From positions 1,116,001-1,180,000 of the forward strand of contig CAXNLE010000001.1 in assembly GCA_964203235.1 (NCBI GenBank): a DNA stretch of 64,000 bases. The letters run 5' to 3'. This document shows positions 35,660-43,453 of this stretch, in pieces (the stretch's first letter is position 1; each line of letters starts with the position of its first letter). The stretch comes from BACL27 sp964203235. GTDB taxonomy: Bacteria; Actinomycetota; Acidimicrobiia; Acidimicrobiales; Ilumatobacteraceae. The position numbers and the translations under genes were made by a program. The notes beneath the pieces are model-generated. The model saw only the letters and a list, made by a program, of their open reading frames with translations. It was not told where the DNA came from and did not search any database.

Positions 35660-35688
35660 AGTATAGTGCCGCGGAACTAAAGTTTCAG
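35660..35688 (-). promoter_or_regulatory. Candidate promoter of the rimP operon leader
   Basis: On the minus strand, CTGAAA (35688-35683) and TATACT (35665-35660) are 17 nt apart. Predicted start near 35653, giving either a roughly 60-nt RNA ending at the terminator or, on readthrough, a roughly 170-nt rimP leader. Confidence 0.45.
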
Positions 35689-35723
35689 ATGGCGCTATTG
35701 CTCGCGCCGCCAAGTGAGGGCTC

Positions 35724-37496
35724 GTGATTTTGCGGATGTCAACAATGTTTTTAAGGACTTTGCGCGATGACCCAGTTGACGCCGAGGTGCCGAGCCATCG
35801 GCTATTAGTGCGGGCTGGATACATCCGGCGTGCCGCACCTGGTGGTTATACATGGTTACCTCTTGGTTTGCGAACCCTGAACCGAGTTGAAACGATTGTC
35901 CGCGAAGAAATGGATGCAATCGGCGCTCAAGAAGTGCACTTTCCTGCGATGCTGCCCCGCGAACCGTACGAGATTACGGGTCGGTGGACAGACTACGGCC
36001 CGAACTTGTTTCGCCTACAAGACCGACGCGGTGTCGATTATCTACTCGGACCTACCCACGAAGAAATGTTCACACTTTTAGTAAAAGATCTCTACAGCAG
36101 TTACAAAGATTTACCGCTATGGCTATATCAAATTCAAACTAAATTTCGCGACGAAGCACGACCACGCGCTGGTCTGTTGCGTGGACGCGAATTTTTGATG
36201 AAAGATTCTTACAGTTTCGATCTAGATGACGCAGGTTTGCAACGCAGTTACGACGCGCACCGCAGCGCCTACTTAAGGACTTTTGACAGACTGGGATTGC
36301 CATACGCAGTTGTCTCGGCGATGTCTGGCGCAATGGGCGGCTCGGCATCTGAGGAGTTTTTGTTTCCGTGTGATTCGGGCGAAGATACGTTCGTTAGTTG
36401 TGATACTTGCTCATACTCAGCCAACACCGAGGCCGTACGGGTTGGCGAGCCAGCCAAGATTGACTACTCAAATCTTGGAACGGCTGTCGTGTTCGACACA
36501 CCGGCAACGCCGACAATCGCCACTTTGGTTGATTTGTTCAACACTCGTCCTGATTTGAAGCGCGTTGATCGCCAGTGGATGGCGGCCGACACACTCAAAA
36601 ATGTCATCGTTAATTTGCGTCATCCAGATGGTCGCACCGAGCCACTTGCAATTGGTGTGCCAGGCGATCGTGATGTCGACACAAAGCGACTTGAAGCACA
36701 AGTTTCACCAGCCGAAATCGTTGAGTTCACCGAAGCAGATTTCGCCGCAAATAAGTATCTCGTCAAGGGCTACATCGGGCCACAGTCGCTTGGGTTAAAA
36801 AATTCAAGTGGGATCAAATATCTGCTTGATCGCAGCATCGCCATCGGCAGCGCATGGATCACCGGGGCTAACGCGCCAGGTCGCCACGTTGCTGGTCTCG
36901 TAAATGGTCGCGATTTTTCGTGCGACGGCATAGTCGACGCTGCCGATGTTCGCGCTGGAGATTCTTGCCCGAAATGCAATGCGAAACTACAGATTCGTCG
37001 TGGCATCGAGATCGGCCACGTGTTTCAACTCGGTCGCAAATATGCCGAAGCTCTCGGGCTCACAGTGCTTGACCAAAACGGAAAATCACAAGTCGTCACA
37101 ATGGGTTCTTACGGCATCGGAGTCTCGCGAGCGGTTGCAGCAATCGCCGAAGCCAACCATGACGAAATTGGTTTGAAGTGGCCGTCTGCGGTTTCACCAA
37201 CAGATGTTCACATTGTTGTTGCAGGCAAACCTGGTGATGAAACATTTACTGTTGGCGAAGCGCTTGCACTTGCATTGCATGATCAAAACATGACTGTGCT
37301 GATTGACGATCGTAAAGGCGTATCACCTGGCGTCAAATTTAAGGATGCCGAATTGATTGGCACACCACGCATCGTCATCGCGGGTCGTGGTGTCGCTACA
37401 GGAGTTGTAGAAGTTCGCAATCGCCGCGCGGGAACTTCAGGAGATGTCGCAATCGATGATGCTGCGAAACACATAGTTGCAATGCCGATAATTTAA
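35724..37496 (+). CDS. proS: Prolyl-tRNA synthetase
   Basis: A 590-residue bacterial-type ProRS with an editing insertion. N-terminal class II core: RMSTMFLRTLRDDPVDAEVP, RAAPGGYTWLPLG (motif 1), FRDEARPRAGLLRGREFLMKD (motif 2), the INS editing domain (about 225-400), then GIEIGHVFQLGRKY and GSYGIGVSRAVAAIAE (motif 3), and the anticodon-binding domain. GTG at 35724 is preferred because the family opens MITRMST-like and GAGGG precedes it; ATG at 35736 is the alternative. It is divergent from the rimP operon. Confidence 0.97.
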   Translation: MILRMSTMFLRTLRDDPVDAEVPSHRLLVRAGYIRRAAPGGYTWLPLGLRTLNRVETIVREEMDAIGAQEVHFPAMLPREPYEITGRWTDYGPNLFRLQDRRGVDYLLGPTHEEMFTLLVKDLYSSYKDLPLWLYQIQTKFRDEARPRAGLLRGREFLMKDSYSFDLDDAGLQRSYDAHRSAYLRTFDRLGLPYAVVSAMSGAMGGSASEEFLFPCDSGEDTFVSCDTCSYSANTEAVRVGEPAKIDYSNLGTAVVFDTPATPTIATLVDLFNTRPDLKRVDRQWMAADTLKNVIVNLRHPDGRTEPLAIGVPGDRDVDTKRLEAQVSPAEIVEFTEADFAANKYLVKGYIGPQSLGLKNSSGIKYLLDRSIAIGSAWITGANAPGRHVAGLVNGRDFSCDGIVDAADVRAGDSCPKCNAKLQIRRGIEIGHVFQLGRKYAEALGLTVLDQNGKSQVVTMGSYGIGVSRAVAAIAEANHDEIGLKWPSAVSPTDVHIVVAGKPGDETFTVGEALALALHDQNMTVLIDDRKGVSPGVKFKDAELIGTPRIVIAGRGVATGVVEVRNRRAGTSGDVAIDDAAKHIVAMPII

Positions 37497-37513
37497 CGAA
37501 GCTTGTAACGAAA

Positions 37514-38557
37514 ATGACTGCGATCCTTAATCCGGCGGTAAAGCACTATGAATGGGGCGACTTCGCGGCGTTGCCAGATTTGCTTGGTTTACCGCGAGAT
37601 CAAAAACCTTGGGCCGAACTTTGGTTTGGCACCCACTCTGATGGTCATTCAACATTGCAAACTGCCAACGGTGAAACGCAACTCAAGAATGTCGTCGGTG
37701 ATCTTCCGTTTTTATTGAAGCTCATCGCGGTCGCGAAACCACTTTCACTACAAACGCATCCAAGCACGGCTCAAGCACTCGCAGGTTTCGCTCGCGAAAA
37801 CGAACTAGGTCTTCCTCGTACCGCATCCAATCGCATCTATAAAGATGAGGCCGCCAAGCCAGAATTGCTCTGCGCACTTTCTGAATTTCAAATGCTCTGT
37901 GGTTTTGCGCCTGTCAACGAGTCGATAGACCGTGCAGAAAAACTTGGCTTAATCGAACTTGCAAAACACTTGAAACTTGATGGATTAGAAAAATCGGTGC
38001 GTTGGGCGCTCAACGAAAAATTGCATTCGACGCCGCAAAATTTGCCGAAACATTTGCAGGTACTCGCATCTTTATACCCAAATTCAGGGGGCATCCTCGT
38101 TGCGCTCTTAATGAATTACATTGTTTTAAAACCAGGCGATGCGATTTTTCTTGAGCCTGGCAATGTGCATTCGTATCTAAGTGGCCTAGCCGTTGAAGTA
38201 ATGACGAGTAGCGACAATGTCATGCGTGCTGCTTTCACTACAAAACATATTGACTTAAACGAATTTTTAGCAACTACAAACTTCGTTTCTGAGATACCAA
38301 AATTTGTATCGCCAACTACGACATCAGGCAATGTTGCGCTTTACGACATTTCAAGTGCACCTTTTAGCGTTCAAAGGTTCAACGTGACTAGCGACATATC
38401 GCTGACTGCCGAACACGAAGTAGAGATATATTTATGCGTTCAAGGAAAATCAGGCTCACTTCAGCAAGGTCAAGCGTGCGTGTTGCGTCTCGGTGAAGTC
38501 TTGCAACTCACGGGGCCCTCACTCGTGTTTAGAGTCTGGGGAGATCCGATTATCTAA
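37514..38557 (+). CDS. manA: Mannose-6-phosphate isomerase, class I
   Basis: Interconverts mannose 6-phosphate and fructose 6-phosphate. The 347-residue protein has the zinc-cupin ligands in LSLQTHPSTAQA, the Glu of KPELLCAL, and FLEPGNVHSYLSGLAVEVM with the catalytic-site region SDNVMRAAFT. It lies 17 bp after proS, and its stop codon shares a base with the start of the next gene (TAATG). It feeds GDP-mannose and cell-envelope sugar synthesis. Confidence 0.94.
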   Translation: MTAILNPAVKHYEWGDFAALPDLLGLPRDQKPWAELWFGTHSDGHSTLQTANGETQLKNVVGDLPFLLKLIAVAKPLSLQTHPSTAQALAGFARENELGLPRTASNRIYKDEAAKPELLCALSEFQMLCGFAPVNESIDRAEKLGLIELAKHLKLDGLEKSVRWALNEKLHSTPQNLPKHLQVLASLYPNSGGILVALLMNYIVLKPGDAIFLEPGNVHSYLSGLAVEVMTSSDNVMRAAFTTKHIDLNEFLATTNFVSEIPKFVSPTTTSGNVALYDISSAPFSVQRFNVTSDISLTAEHEVEIYLCVQGKSGSLQQGQACVLRLGEVLQLTGPSLVFRVWGDPII

Positions 38558-39435
38558 TGTTTCGAAATATCAATAGAAGGTCTCTAGTTACAAAGTTGCT
38601 GCTTGTCGCTTTTACTTTTGCAGTCACTACTGGAGCTGGCAGCAGTACGCCATTCACGCCAAATACAAGTCCGTCGCTTTTAATTATTGGGGACAGTATT
38701 ACTTGGGGCTCTGACTATTTCGCAAAGGCTCAAAAACTCGTTGCAGGTGATGGCCAATGGGCAAATGTAGTTGTTGATGGGCAATATTCTCGGCGAGTTG
38801 CGTTTCCGACGCCGAACACCTCTATTCGAATGTCAGGGGTCAAGAGTTTTTTAAAACTCAAAGCAGCGGGGCTGAACCCTGACGCTGTGATTGTTGCGCT
38901 TGGCAGTAACGATGTCGCAATGGAGTCAAAAATTGAAGTTTACGAAAAAATAATCCGAGATTTAATGGATACGATTGGCAATGTGCCTGTCACTTGGCTG
39001 ACTGTTAATCGAAGAGATACCAAGGCGATCTTTAGAAGAAGTGTTGTTTTCAATAGCGTGCTCGTGAAACTCACGGCCGAATATCCAAACTTGGTTCTCT
39101 CAGACTGGTATTCAGTCATCAATTCAAACCTGAAGTTAATGGCATGGGATAAAGTTCACCTCACACCAACTGGCTATACAGTGCGCGCTAAGTCGTACCA
39201 GTCTTTGGCACGTGAAATATACGAGCGATATTGGATAGCAACCACGCCGACTACTACAACTATTGCTGTTACTACAACAACGACAACAACTGTCGCCCCA
39301 GTTGTGCCTGCGGTAACCACTACCTTGCCGATTGATACGTCGACAACAATCGCAGCAACTACGACTACAACGACAACGCTCGTATCTGCGACAACGACCA
39401 GCGCAACGACTACGACAATCAAAACAACCCCTTAA
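38557..39435 (+). CDS. Secreted SGNH/GDSL hydrolase with Thr-rich tail
   Basis: A 292-residue exported protein. Signal peptide at about 1-28 (KLLLVAFTFAVTTGAGSS). SGNH domain: block I GDSITWGSDY (catalytic Ser), the block III-like ALGSNDVA (Asn), and the Asp-His pair in WDKVHLTPTGY. From about residue 228 the protein ends in roughly 60 residues, mostly Thr with Ala, Val and Pro, a probable O-glycosylated wall-spanning or surface stalk; no LPXTG is visible. It is overlapped by 1 bp with manA, suggesting joint expression and perhaps action on mannosylated envelope glycans (inference). Confidence 0.85.
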   Translation: MFRNINRRSLVTKLLLVAFTFAVTTGAGSSTPFTPNTSPSLLIIGDSITWGSDYFAKAQKLVAGDGQWANVVVDGQYSRRVAFPTPNTSIRMSGVKSFLKLKAAGLNPDAVIVALGSNDVAMESKIEVYEKIIRDLMDTIGNVPVTWLTVNRRDTKAIFRRSVVFNSVLVKLTAEYPNLVLSDWYSVINSNLKLMAWDKVHLTPTGYTVRAKSYQSLAREIYERYWIATTPTTTTIAVTTTTTTTVAPVVPAVTTTLPIDTSTTIAATTTTTTTLVSATTTSATTTTIKTTP

Positions 39436-39515
39436 TCCAAGGTTTGTTAGTTTGAGTTGATCGCTTTCGCAGGATCGCCAGTGCGTAGACGCAGTGGTTG
39501 CATTCAAATTAATAA

Positions 39516-41027
39516 TTAGCGGGGCTTGAAGTTCTCCGCCAAGTTGATGAGCAAACGTGTGCCGTATGCAGTTGCACCGCGTTGCAACCATCCTCCATCG
39601 CTATCGGCCCACATCGGACCAGCGATATCGAGATGCGCCCAAGGTATACCAGAAGTAAATTCATCCAAAAATAATGCGGCAGTAATTGCGCCAGCTTCTG
39701 CCCCGCCTACGTTTTTCATATCAGCAATATACGAATCAATTAAACCGCGATATTTTCTCTCAAGCGGAAGTTGCCAAGCTTGCTCATCTGTTGATTTGGC
39801 TGCAGCAGTTACTTGATCAATAAATGGTTGATTATTGCCCAAGACGCCAGACATCTGTGGCCCAAGCGCGCGAGCACAAGCACCTGTCAAAGTTGCGATG
39901 TCAACGATTGCATCAGGTTTAAGTTCGGCTGCTAACGAAAGTCCGTCGGCGAGAACCAAACGACCTTCAGCATCAGTGTTGTGAATTTCAACAGTCTTGC
40001 CGTTGCGCATCGTTAACACGTCGCCCATTGCCATCGCACTACCCGATGGCAAATTGTCTGTGCACATTAGGTAAGCAGTGACTTGATTTTTGCAACCGAG
40101 AGATTTGAGTGTGCTCATAGTTGCCAACACTGCAGCAGCACCACTCATGTCAGCCTTCATCATCGCATGTGATGGATCAGAAGGTTTGAGGCTGATACCA
40201 CCCGAGTCATACATCACGCCTTTGCCTACCAAAATCAAGTGTGGCAATTTAGTTTTTGATTTTGCGGCAGATTTGTTTGCGGATGATTTTGTCGCTTTAC
40301 GTAATCCACCAGGCTGATAAGAAATCTTCACCATTCGCGGAGGGTTGACACTGCCGCGATTCACACCGATCATTCCGCCACATCCCATTGCGAGAAGTTG
40401 GTCTTTGTTGAAAACTTCGACCGCGATGTCGCTTTCTGTACCTACTTTTTGTGCACGCTCAGCAATCATTTTTGCAGTCAAATGCGCTGGTGGCATATTT
40501 GCAAGATCACGTGCAAAGCAAACTGCTTCGGCAATAGTCTCACCGCGCTTGACTCCTTTAGTGATTGCTGCCGACATAGCTGCTGGCGCAACAATCAAAA
40601 CCGAAATAAGTTTTGAAGTTGCCTCCTTGTCGGTCTTAAGATCGTCATAGCGGTGTGTCGCCAAAATCAAACCTTCAGTTACGGCTTGAGCGATCGCCGT
40701 GCGGTCTCCGCGACCAGAAGTTGCCAAAGTAGTCGTGAGACTAGAAAATTTTGCGGCAGCGCGAGCCAGAGCCGCAGCTGCTGAGCGCATTACATCCGCA
40801 TTTGCTTTTGCTGACTCACCGATACCAACGGCAATAATCTGTTTAGCTTTACCAGTTGGCACAACAAGCGTCTGACCGACTTTAGATTCGAACCCAAGAG
40901 TGGCGAGTTGGTCGCGAGAAATACCGAGTTCTTTGGCAACGGCACCGTCAGTTGATACTGCAATACCGATCGCTTGAGATGCAATTTCTGACTTGACAAT
41001 ATTTACTGACAATTTGCTAATTTTCAT
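39516..41027 (-). CDS. pepA: Leucyl aminopeptidase (M17)
   Basis: A 503-residue cytosolic aminopeptidase with two metals. N-terminal macro-like domain, then the M17 catalytic domain with GKGVMYDSGGISLKPSDPSHAM (metal-binding Lys/Asp), MKADMSGAAAV and the hallmark NTDAEGRLVLAD. A Lys/Ser-rich insertion (about 250-268) lies just before the catalytic region. Removes N-terminal amino acids in peptide turnover. Convergent with the SGNH hydrolase gene; the 80 bp between them show only an imperfect hairpin. Confidence 0.95.
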   Translation of the reverse strand: MKISKLSVNIVKSEIASQAIGIAVSTDGAVAKELGISRDQLATLGFESKVGQTLVVPTGKAKQIIAVGIGESAKANADVMRSAAAALARAAAKFSSLTTTLATSGRGDRTAIAQAVTEGLILATHRYDDLKTDKEATSKLISVLIVAPAAMSAAITKGVKRGETIAEAVCFARDLANMPPAHLTAKMIAERAQKVGTESDIAVEVFNKDQLLAMGCGGMIGVNRGSVNPPRMVKISYQPGGLRKATKSSANKSAAKSKTKLPHLILVGKGVMYDSGGISLKPSDPSHAMMKADMSGAAAVLATMSTLKSLGCKNQVTAYLMCTDNLPSGSAMAMGDVLTMRNGKTVEIHNTDAEGRLVLADGLSLAAELKPDAIVDIATLTGACARALGPQMSGVLGNNQPFIDQVTAAAKSTDEQAWQLPLERKYRGLIDSYIADMKNVGGAEAGAITAALFLDEFTSGIPWAHLDIAGPMWADSDGGWLQRGATAYGTRLLINLAENFKPR

Positions 41028-41068
41028 TGTTGCTCCTAGTTGAACTTGTGTAACAAATACTTAAATTT

Positions 41069-41620
41069 CTATTTATCAATACTTTTAACTGATAGAGAAT
41101 TTCCTTCTTGCCACCGTGCAAGTGTCCACAACAAATCGGATAGTCGATTTAAGTAGGGGCATGCTTGCGAAGGTGCTGGTGCTGCAGCTAATGAATGACG
41201 CTCAGCGCGTCGAGTAACTGTTCTGCCTACATCGAGCAGCGCTGCAACTTTATTTTCGCCAGGCACAACAAACTCTGTAGGCGGAGTGAACTTTTCGTCA
41301 AGTGAATCAATCATGTTTTCGAGTTTCGTGACCATCGCCTCGGTGACAAGAGATTTTTCTGCAACAAGTTTGTGACGATTTATAGGAAGCGTTGCAAGTT
41401 CGGCCATCAACACCCACAAATCACGCATGATGTGAACGAGCATGTCGTCAAGTTCGGTCCCTTTGCCTGCCTCGGCACGAGCGAGTCCCAAAATTGCTTG
41501 CGCTTCGTCGACTGCGCCATATGCGCGCGGCAGTGCACTGTCTTTGCCGACTCGTCCGCCATAAAACAAACCAGTTGTGCCGTCGTCGCCAGCCCTGGTG
41601 TAAATCTTCTCTCGCGCCAT
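41069..41620 (-). CDS. Corrinoid adenosyltransferase, PduO type
   Basis: A 183-residue ATP:cob(I)alamin adenosyltransferase. The N-terminal ATP-binding signature KIYTRAGDDGTTGLFYGGRV, the EAQAILGLARAE helix, and the C-terminal VTRRAERHSL and LNRLSDLLWTLAR helices fit the PduO/MMAB trimer family. It provides adenosylcobalamin for B12 enzymes such as methylmalonyl-CoA mutase, none of which is in the window. It lies 41 bp downstream of pepA's start on the same strand. No cobalamin riboswitch is visible nearby. Confidence 0.93.
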   Translation of the reverse strand: MAREKIYTRAGDDGTTGLFYGGRVGKDSALPRAYGAVDEAQAILGLARAEAGKGTELDDMLVHIMRDLWVLMAELATLPINRHKLVAEKSLVTEAMVTKLENMIDSLDEKFTPPTEFVVPGENKVAALLDVGRTVTRRAERHSLAAAPAPSQACPYLNRLSDLLWTLARWQEGNSLSVKSIDK

Positions 41621-41626
41621 AACGAG

Positions 41627-41968
41627 TTACACGCTACTTGATGGCAGTTCATTCAATAGACGATTCACTGCCTTGGCTAAAGGCGCTAACTGTTGATCAA
41701 CTACTTCGGCAATAATCTGTTCATCAGTGCCAAAGTAGTTATGTGCGAGATAATTGCGCATGTTTTTTATCTCGCGCCAAGCGATTTCTGGCGATTGTCT
41801 CAGCAGCCGAACATCAATATGACTAATCGCTTCCCCAATTTCGATCAATCGCACTCTTACTGCGTCAAATATCAAAGGATCAGATAGCGCGCCCCTTTGC
41901 AAGTGGCGTTCAATTGCATCAATCGCGACCAAGACATCACTTAAGCGTTGACTATCAGACCTTTTCAA
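41627..41968 (-). CDS. HepT-like (DUF86) toxin
   Basis: A 113-residue helical protein with RNYLAHNYFG at about 70-79, the Rx4HxY motif of HepT RNase toxins; the Tyr is the residue AMPylated by MNT antitoxins in characterised pairs. Its start overlaps the stop of the HTH-MNT gene by 4 bp, the expected translational coupling with antitoxin first. The pair would form a type VII toxin-antitoxin or stress module. Confidence 0.87.
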   Translation of the reverse strand: MKRSDSQRLSDVLVAIDAIERHLQRGALSDPLIFDAVRVRLIEIGEAISHIDVRLLRQSPEIAWREIKNMRNYLAHNYFGTDEQIIAEVVDQQLAPLAKAVNRLLNELPSSSV

Positions 41969-42474
41969 AGAGCAACTGCGCTAGCAGATACCTCTTCGCG
42001 CATATTCGGTTTCAAAAGTCTTGCCGGACCAAGATCTACTTTGACACCGAGCAAGTCTTTAAGTTTTAACTCAAGGCTGATCAAAGTTATCAATCCGACA
42101 CCGGGGTCGAGGTCAACAAGAAAATCTATATCGCTGCGCTTATTGGTTTTTCCAGTTGCAACGCTTCCAAAGACACGCACATTTCGCGCACCATGTTCTC
42201 GAGCTAACTCAACAATTTCTCTACGATTTCGTAATACGAGTCTTGCGAGTCGGCTATCGGGTAAAGTTGGCACCCTTGTTCGACGCTTCGATCGAAGATC
42301 AATGCCAACTCCAAGGATGTCGAGCAACTGCAAAAATGTGTCGGCACCTGGTTCGCGTTTGCCGCGCTCGTAATCACTGATTACTGATTGGGTAATGCCA
42401 GATTTGCGAGCGACTTCAATTTGTGACATTCCAGATTTTATTCGCGCTTGCCGCAAAACGTCGCTGGATCTCAT
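41965..42474 (-). CDS. HTH-MNT fusion antitoxin (XRE plus minimal nucleotidyltransferase)
   Basis: Starting at ATG 42474 the product has 169 residues. The XRE helix-turn-helix (about 1-58: RQARIKSGMSQIEVARKSGI, YERGKREPG) is joined to a minimal nucleotidyltransferase domain with FGSVATGKTNKRSDIDFLVD (GSxxxG...DxD). MNT antitoxins neutralise HepT by adding AMP units. The DNA-binding domain in the same chain means the antitoxin can autorepress, and a perfect 22-bp palindrome lies 8 bp upstream of the ATG. The in-frame ATG at 42528 is upstream of the palindrome and is rejected. Confidence 0.88.
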   Translation of the reverse strand: MRSSDVLRQARIKSGMSQIEVARKSGITQSVISDYERGKREPGADTFLQLLDILGVGIDLRSKRRTRVPTLPDSRLARLVLRNRREIVELAREHGARNVRVFGSVATGKTNKRSDIDFLVDLDPGVGLITLISLELKLKDLLGVKVDLGPARLLKPNMREEVSASAVAL

Positions 42475-42482
42475 TGCACAAG

Positions 42483-42504
42483 TATATAGCGAATTCGCTA
42501 TATA
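42483..42504. promoter_or_regulatory. Perfect palindromic operator of the MNT/HepT module
   Basis: A 22-bp perfect palindrome with half-site TATATAGCGAA. It overlaps the likely -10 (TATATA) of the HTH-MNT gene, whose ATG is 8 bp beyond. Best read as the binding site for the antitoxin's XRE domain. Confidence 0.75.
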
Positions 42505-42624
42505 AATTCTCTTATGATCGGACATCAAAATATCTAGCCTCTCTTATTTCGTCTAAGTTCCTTGATGTGTGCGATGTTAAATCTGATGGCGATGCGTGCC
42601 ACAGGGGTCAAGTACTCTCAAAAG

Positions 42625-42918
42625 ATGGCCTTAAATAAACCGCGCACTCTGCAGGGCGAGATCGCTGCACTTGAACGCGAAATCAATCAGCACCGCCGCG
42701 ATATGCAGGCCGTTGAACTTGAAGACGGCGTTGCTCACGGCAATATTTCAGAATGGCTGATCACCAGCGGCCGCACATTGATCGGTAAAGGCGATGAACT
42801 ACTGTCACTTCTTTCGCTTGACCCAGACTTTGGTAAGCACCGAGATGCATATATGCGCGAACTAAAAACTTTTCGTAAGTTCTATAAGAAATGGTCAGAC
42901 TCAAACAAAGACGATTAA
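42625..42918 (+). CDS. Small helical protein of unknown function
   Basis: A 97-residue protein from MALNKPRTLQG. Predicted mostly helical and charged, with a coiled-coil-like stretch EIAALEREINQHRRDM and a Lys-rich end (FRKFYKKWSD). I do not recognise the family. It is divergent from the MNT/HepT module and precedes the small toxin-like pair, with no obvious ribosome binding site for the chosen start; an earlier in-frame ATG (42562) exists. Confidence 0.5.
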   Translation: MALNKPRTLQGEIAALEREINQHRRDMQAVELEDGVAHGNISEWLITSGRTLIGKGDELLSLLSLDPDFGKHRDAYMRELKTFRKFYKKWSDSNKDD

Positions 42919-42996
42919 CTTTTAGAATCCGCCGATCATCACTTGACGGCACACATCAGCCTGAATGGTTGAGTGCAACAGTCTTGAAATCTATGG

Positions 42997-43010
42997 GCAA
43001 CTCAAGTTGC
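42997..43010. promoter_or_regulatory. Inverted repeat before the small toxin-like gene
   Basis: GCAACT-CA-AGTTGC, a 6-2-6 inverted repeat ending 4 bp before the GTG start of the next gene. It is placed where an autoregulatory operator would be expected for a toxin-antitoxin pair. Confidence 0.45.
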
Positions 43011-43014
43011 TATA

Positions 43015-43236
43015 GTGCAAGTAGTAATCCTTGCTAGTGCCCATAAACATGGGATTGCGCCAGAAGACATGCTCCATGCATATAGAAATGCGTTTCGAAC
43101 GATAGATCAAGACACTGTGACGATATTTATCGGTTCAAATACTCACGGAAATCTCATTGAGATTGCCGTCGTTCAACGAGATAATCAGATTCAAATAGTC
43201 CACGCCATGAAGGCGCGAGCCAAATTTCTTAAATAA
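43015..43236 (+). CDS. Small putative toxin (first gene of a two-gene module)
   Basis: A 73-residue protein starting at GTG. It contains ASAHKHGIAPEDMLHAYRNA, a beta segment TIFIGSNTHGNLIEIAVVQ and an end HAMKARAKFLK. The order (His/Lys helix, strands, HAM-R-K end) is like small actinobacterial toxins distantly related to BrnT/RelE-like folds; that comparison rests on pattern only. It is followed after 4 bp by an acidic protein on the same strand. Confidence 0.6.
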   Translation: MQVVILASAHKHGIAPEDMLHAYRNAFRTIDQDTVTIFIGSNTHGNLIEIAVVQRDNQIQIVHAMKARAKFLK

Positions 43237-43240
43237 ACTT

Positions 43241-43453
43241 ATGAAAAAAATCACCACAAACAGATTAGAAACAGCAATTAATTACGAGGCGATAATTGAC
43301 GGTTTCGATCCGGCGAAGTGGCGCGAGGCGACGCCAGAAGAGATGGCAAAACATCGCGAAAGAGCAAAAGACGCGGTAATTGTCGAGATTGAAGAGATCG
43401 ACGCAACCGACACAGTCGAGATCGAAGAAATCGAAAAGCCTGAAGAGATCTAG
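43241..43453 (+). CDS. Small acidic putative antitoxin
   Basis: A 70-residue protein with a positively charged start, a middle (AIIDGFDPAKWREATPEEMAK) and a very acidic tail made of repeated VEIEEI-like units (about 47-70). Acidic, probably flexible proteins directly after a basic toxin are typical antitoxins. The last 4 bp overlap the convergent TauD gene's end. Confidence 0.55.
   Translation: MKKITTNRLETAINYEAIIDGFDPAKWREATPEEMAKHRERAKDAVIVEIEEIDATDTVEIEEIEKPEEI

Noticed and set aside
35632..35723. tRNA or T-box element upstream of proS
   Set aside because: No cloverleaf and no T-box sequence; the only strong structure is the minus-strand terminator.
39235..39435. Repeated ACA/ACT triplets as a possible repeat element or CRISPR-like array
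   Set aside because: They code in frame for the Thr-rich tail of the SGNH hydrolase; no spacer structure.
39455..39485. Imperfect hairpin between the SGNH gene and pepA
   Set aside because: Stem has a mismatch and no T-tract on either strand.
41040..41068. Search for a cobalamin riboswitch near the adenosyltransferase gene
   Set aside because: No B12-box-like sequence or structured leader could be seen; the intergenic gap is too short.
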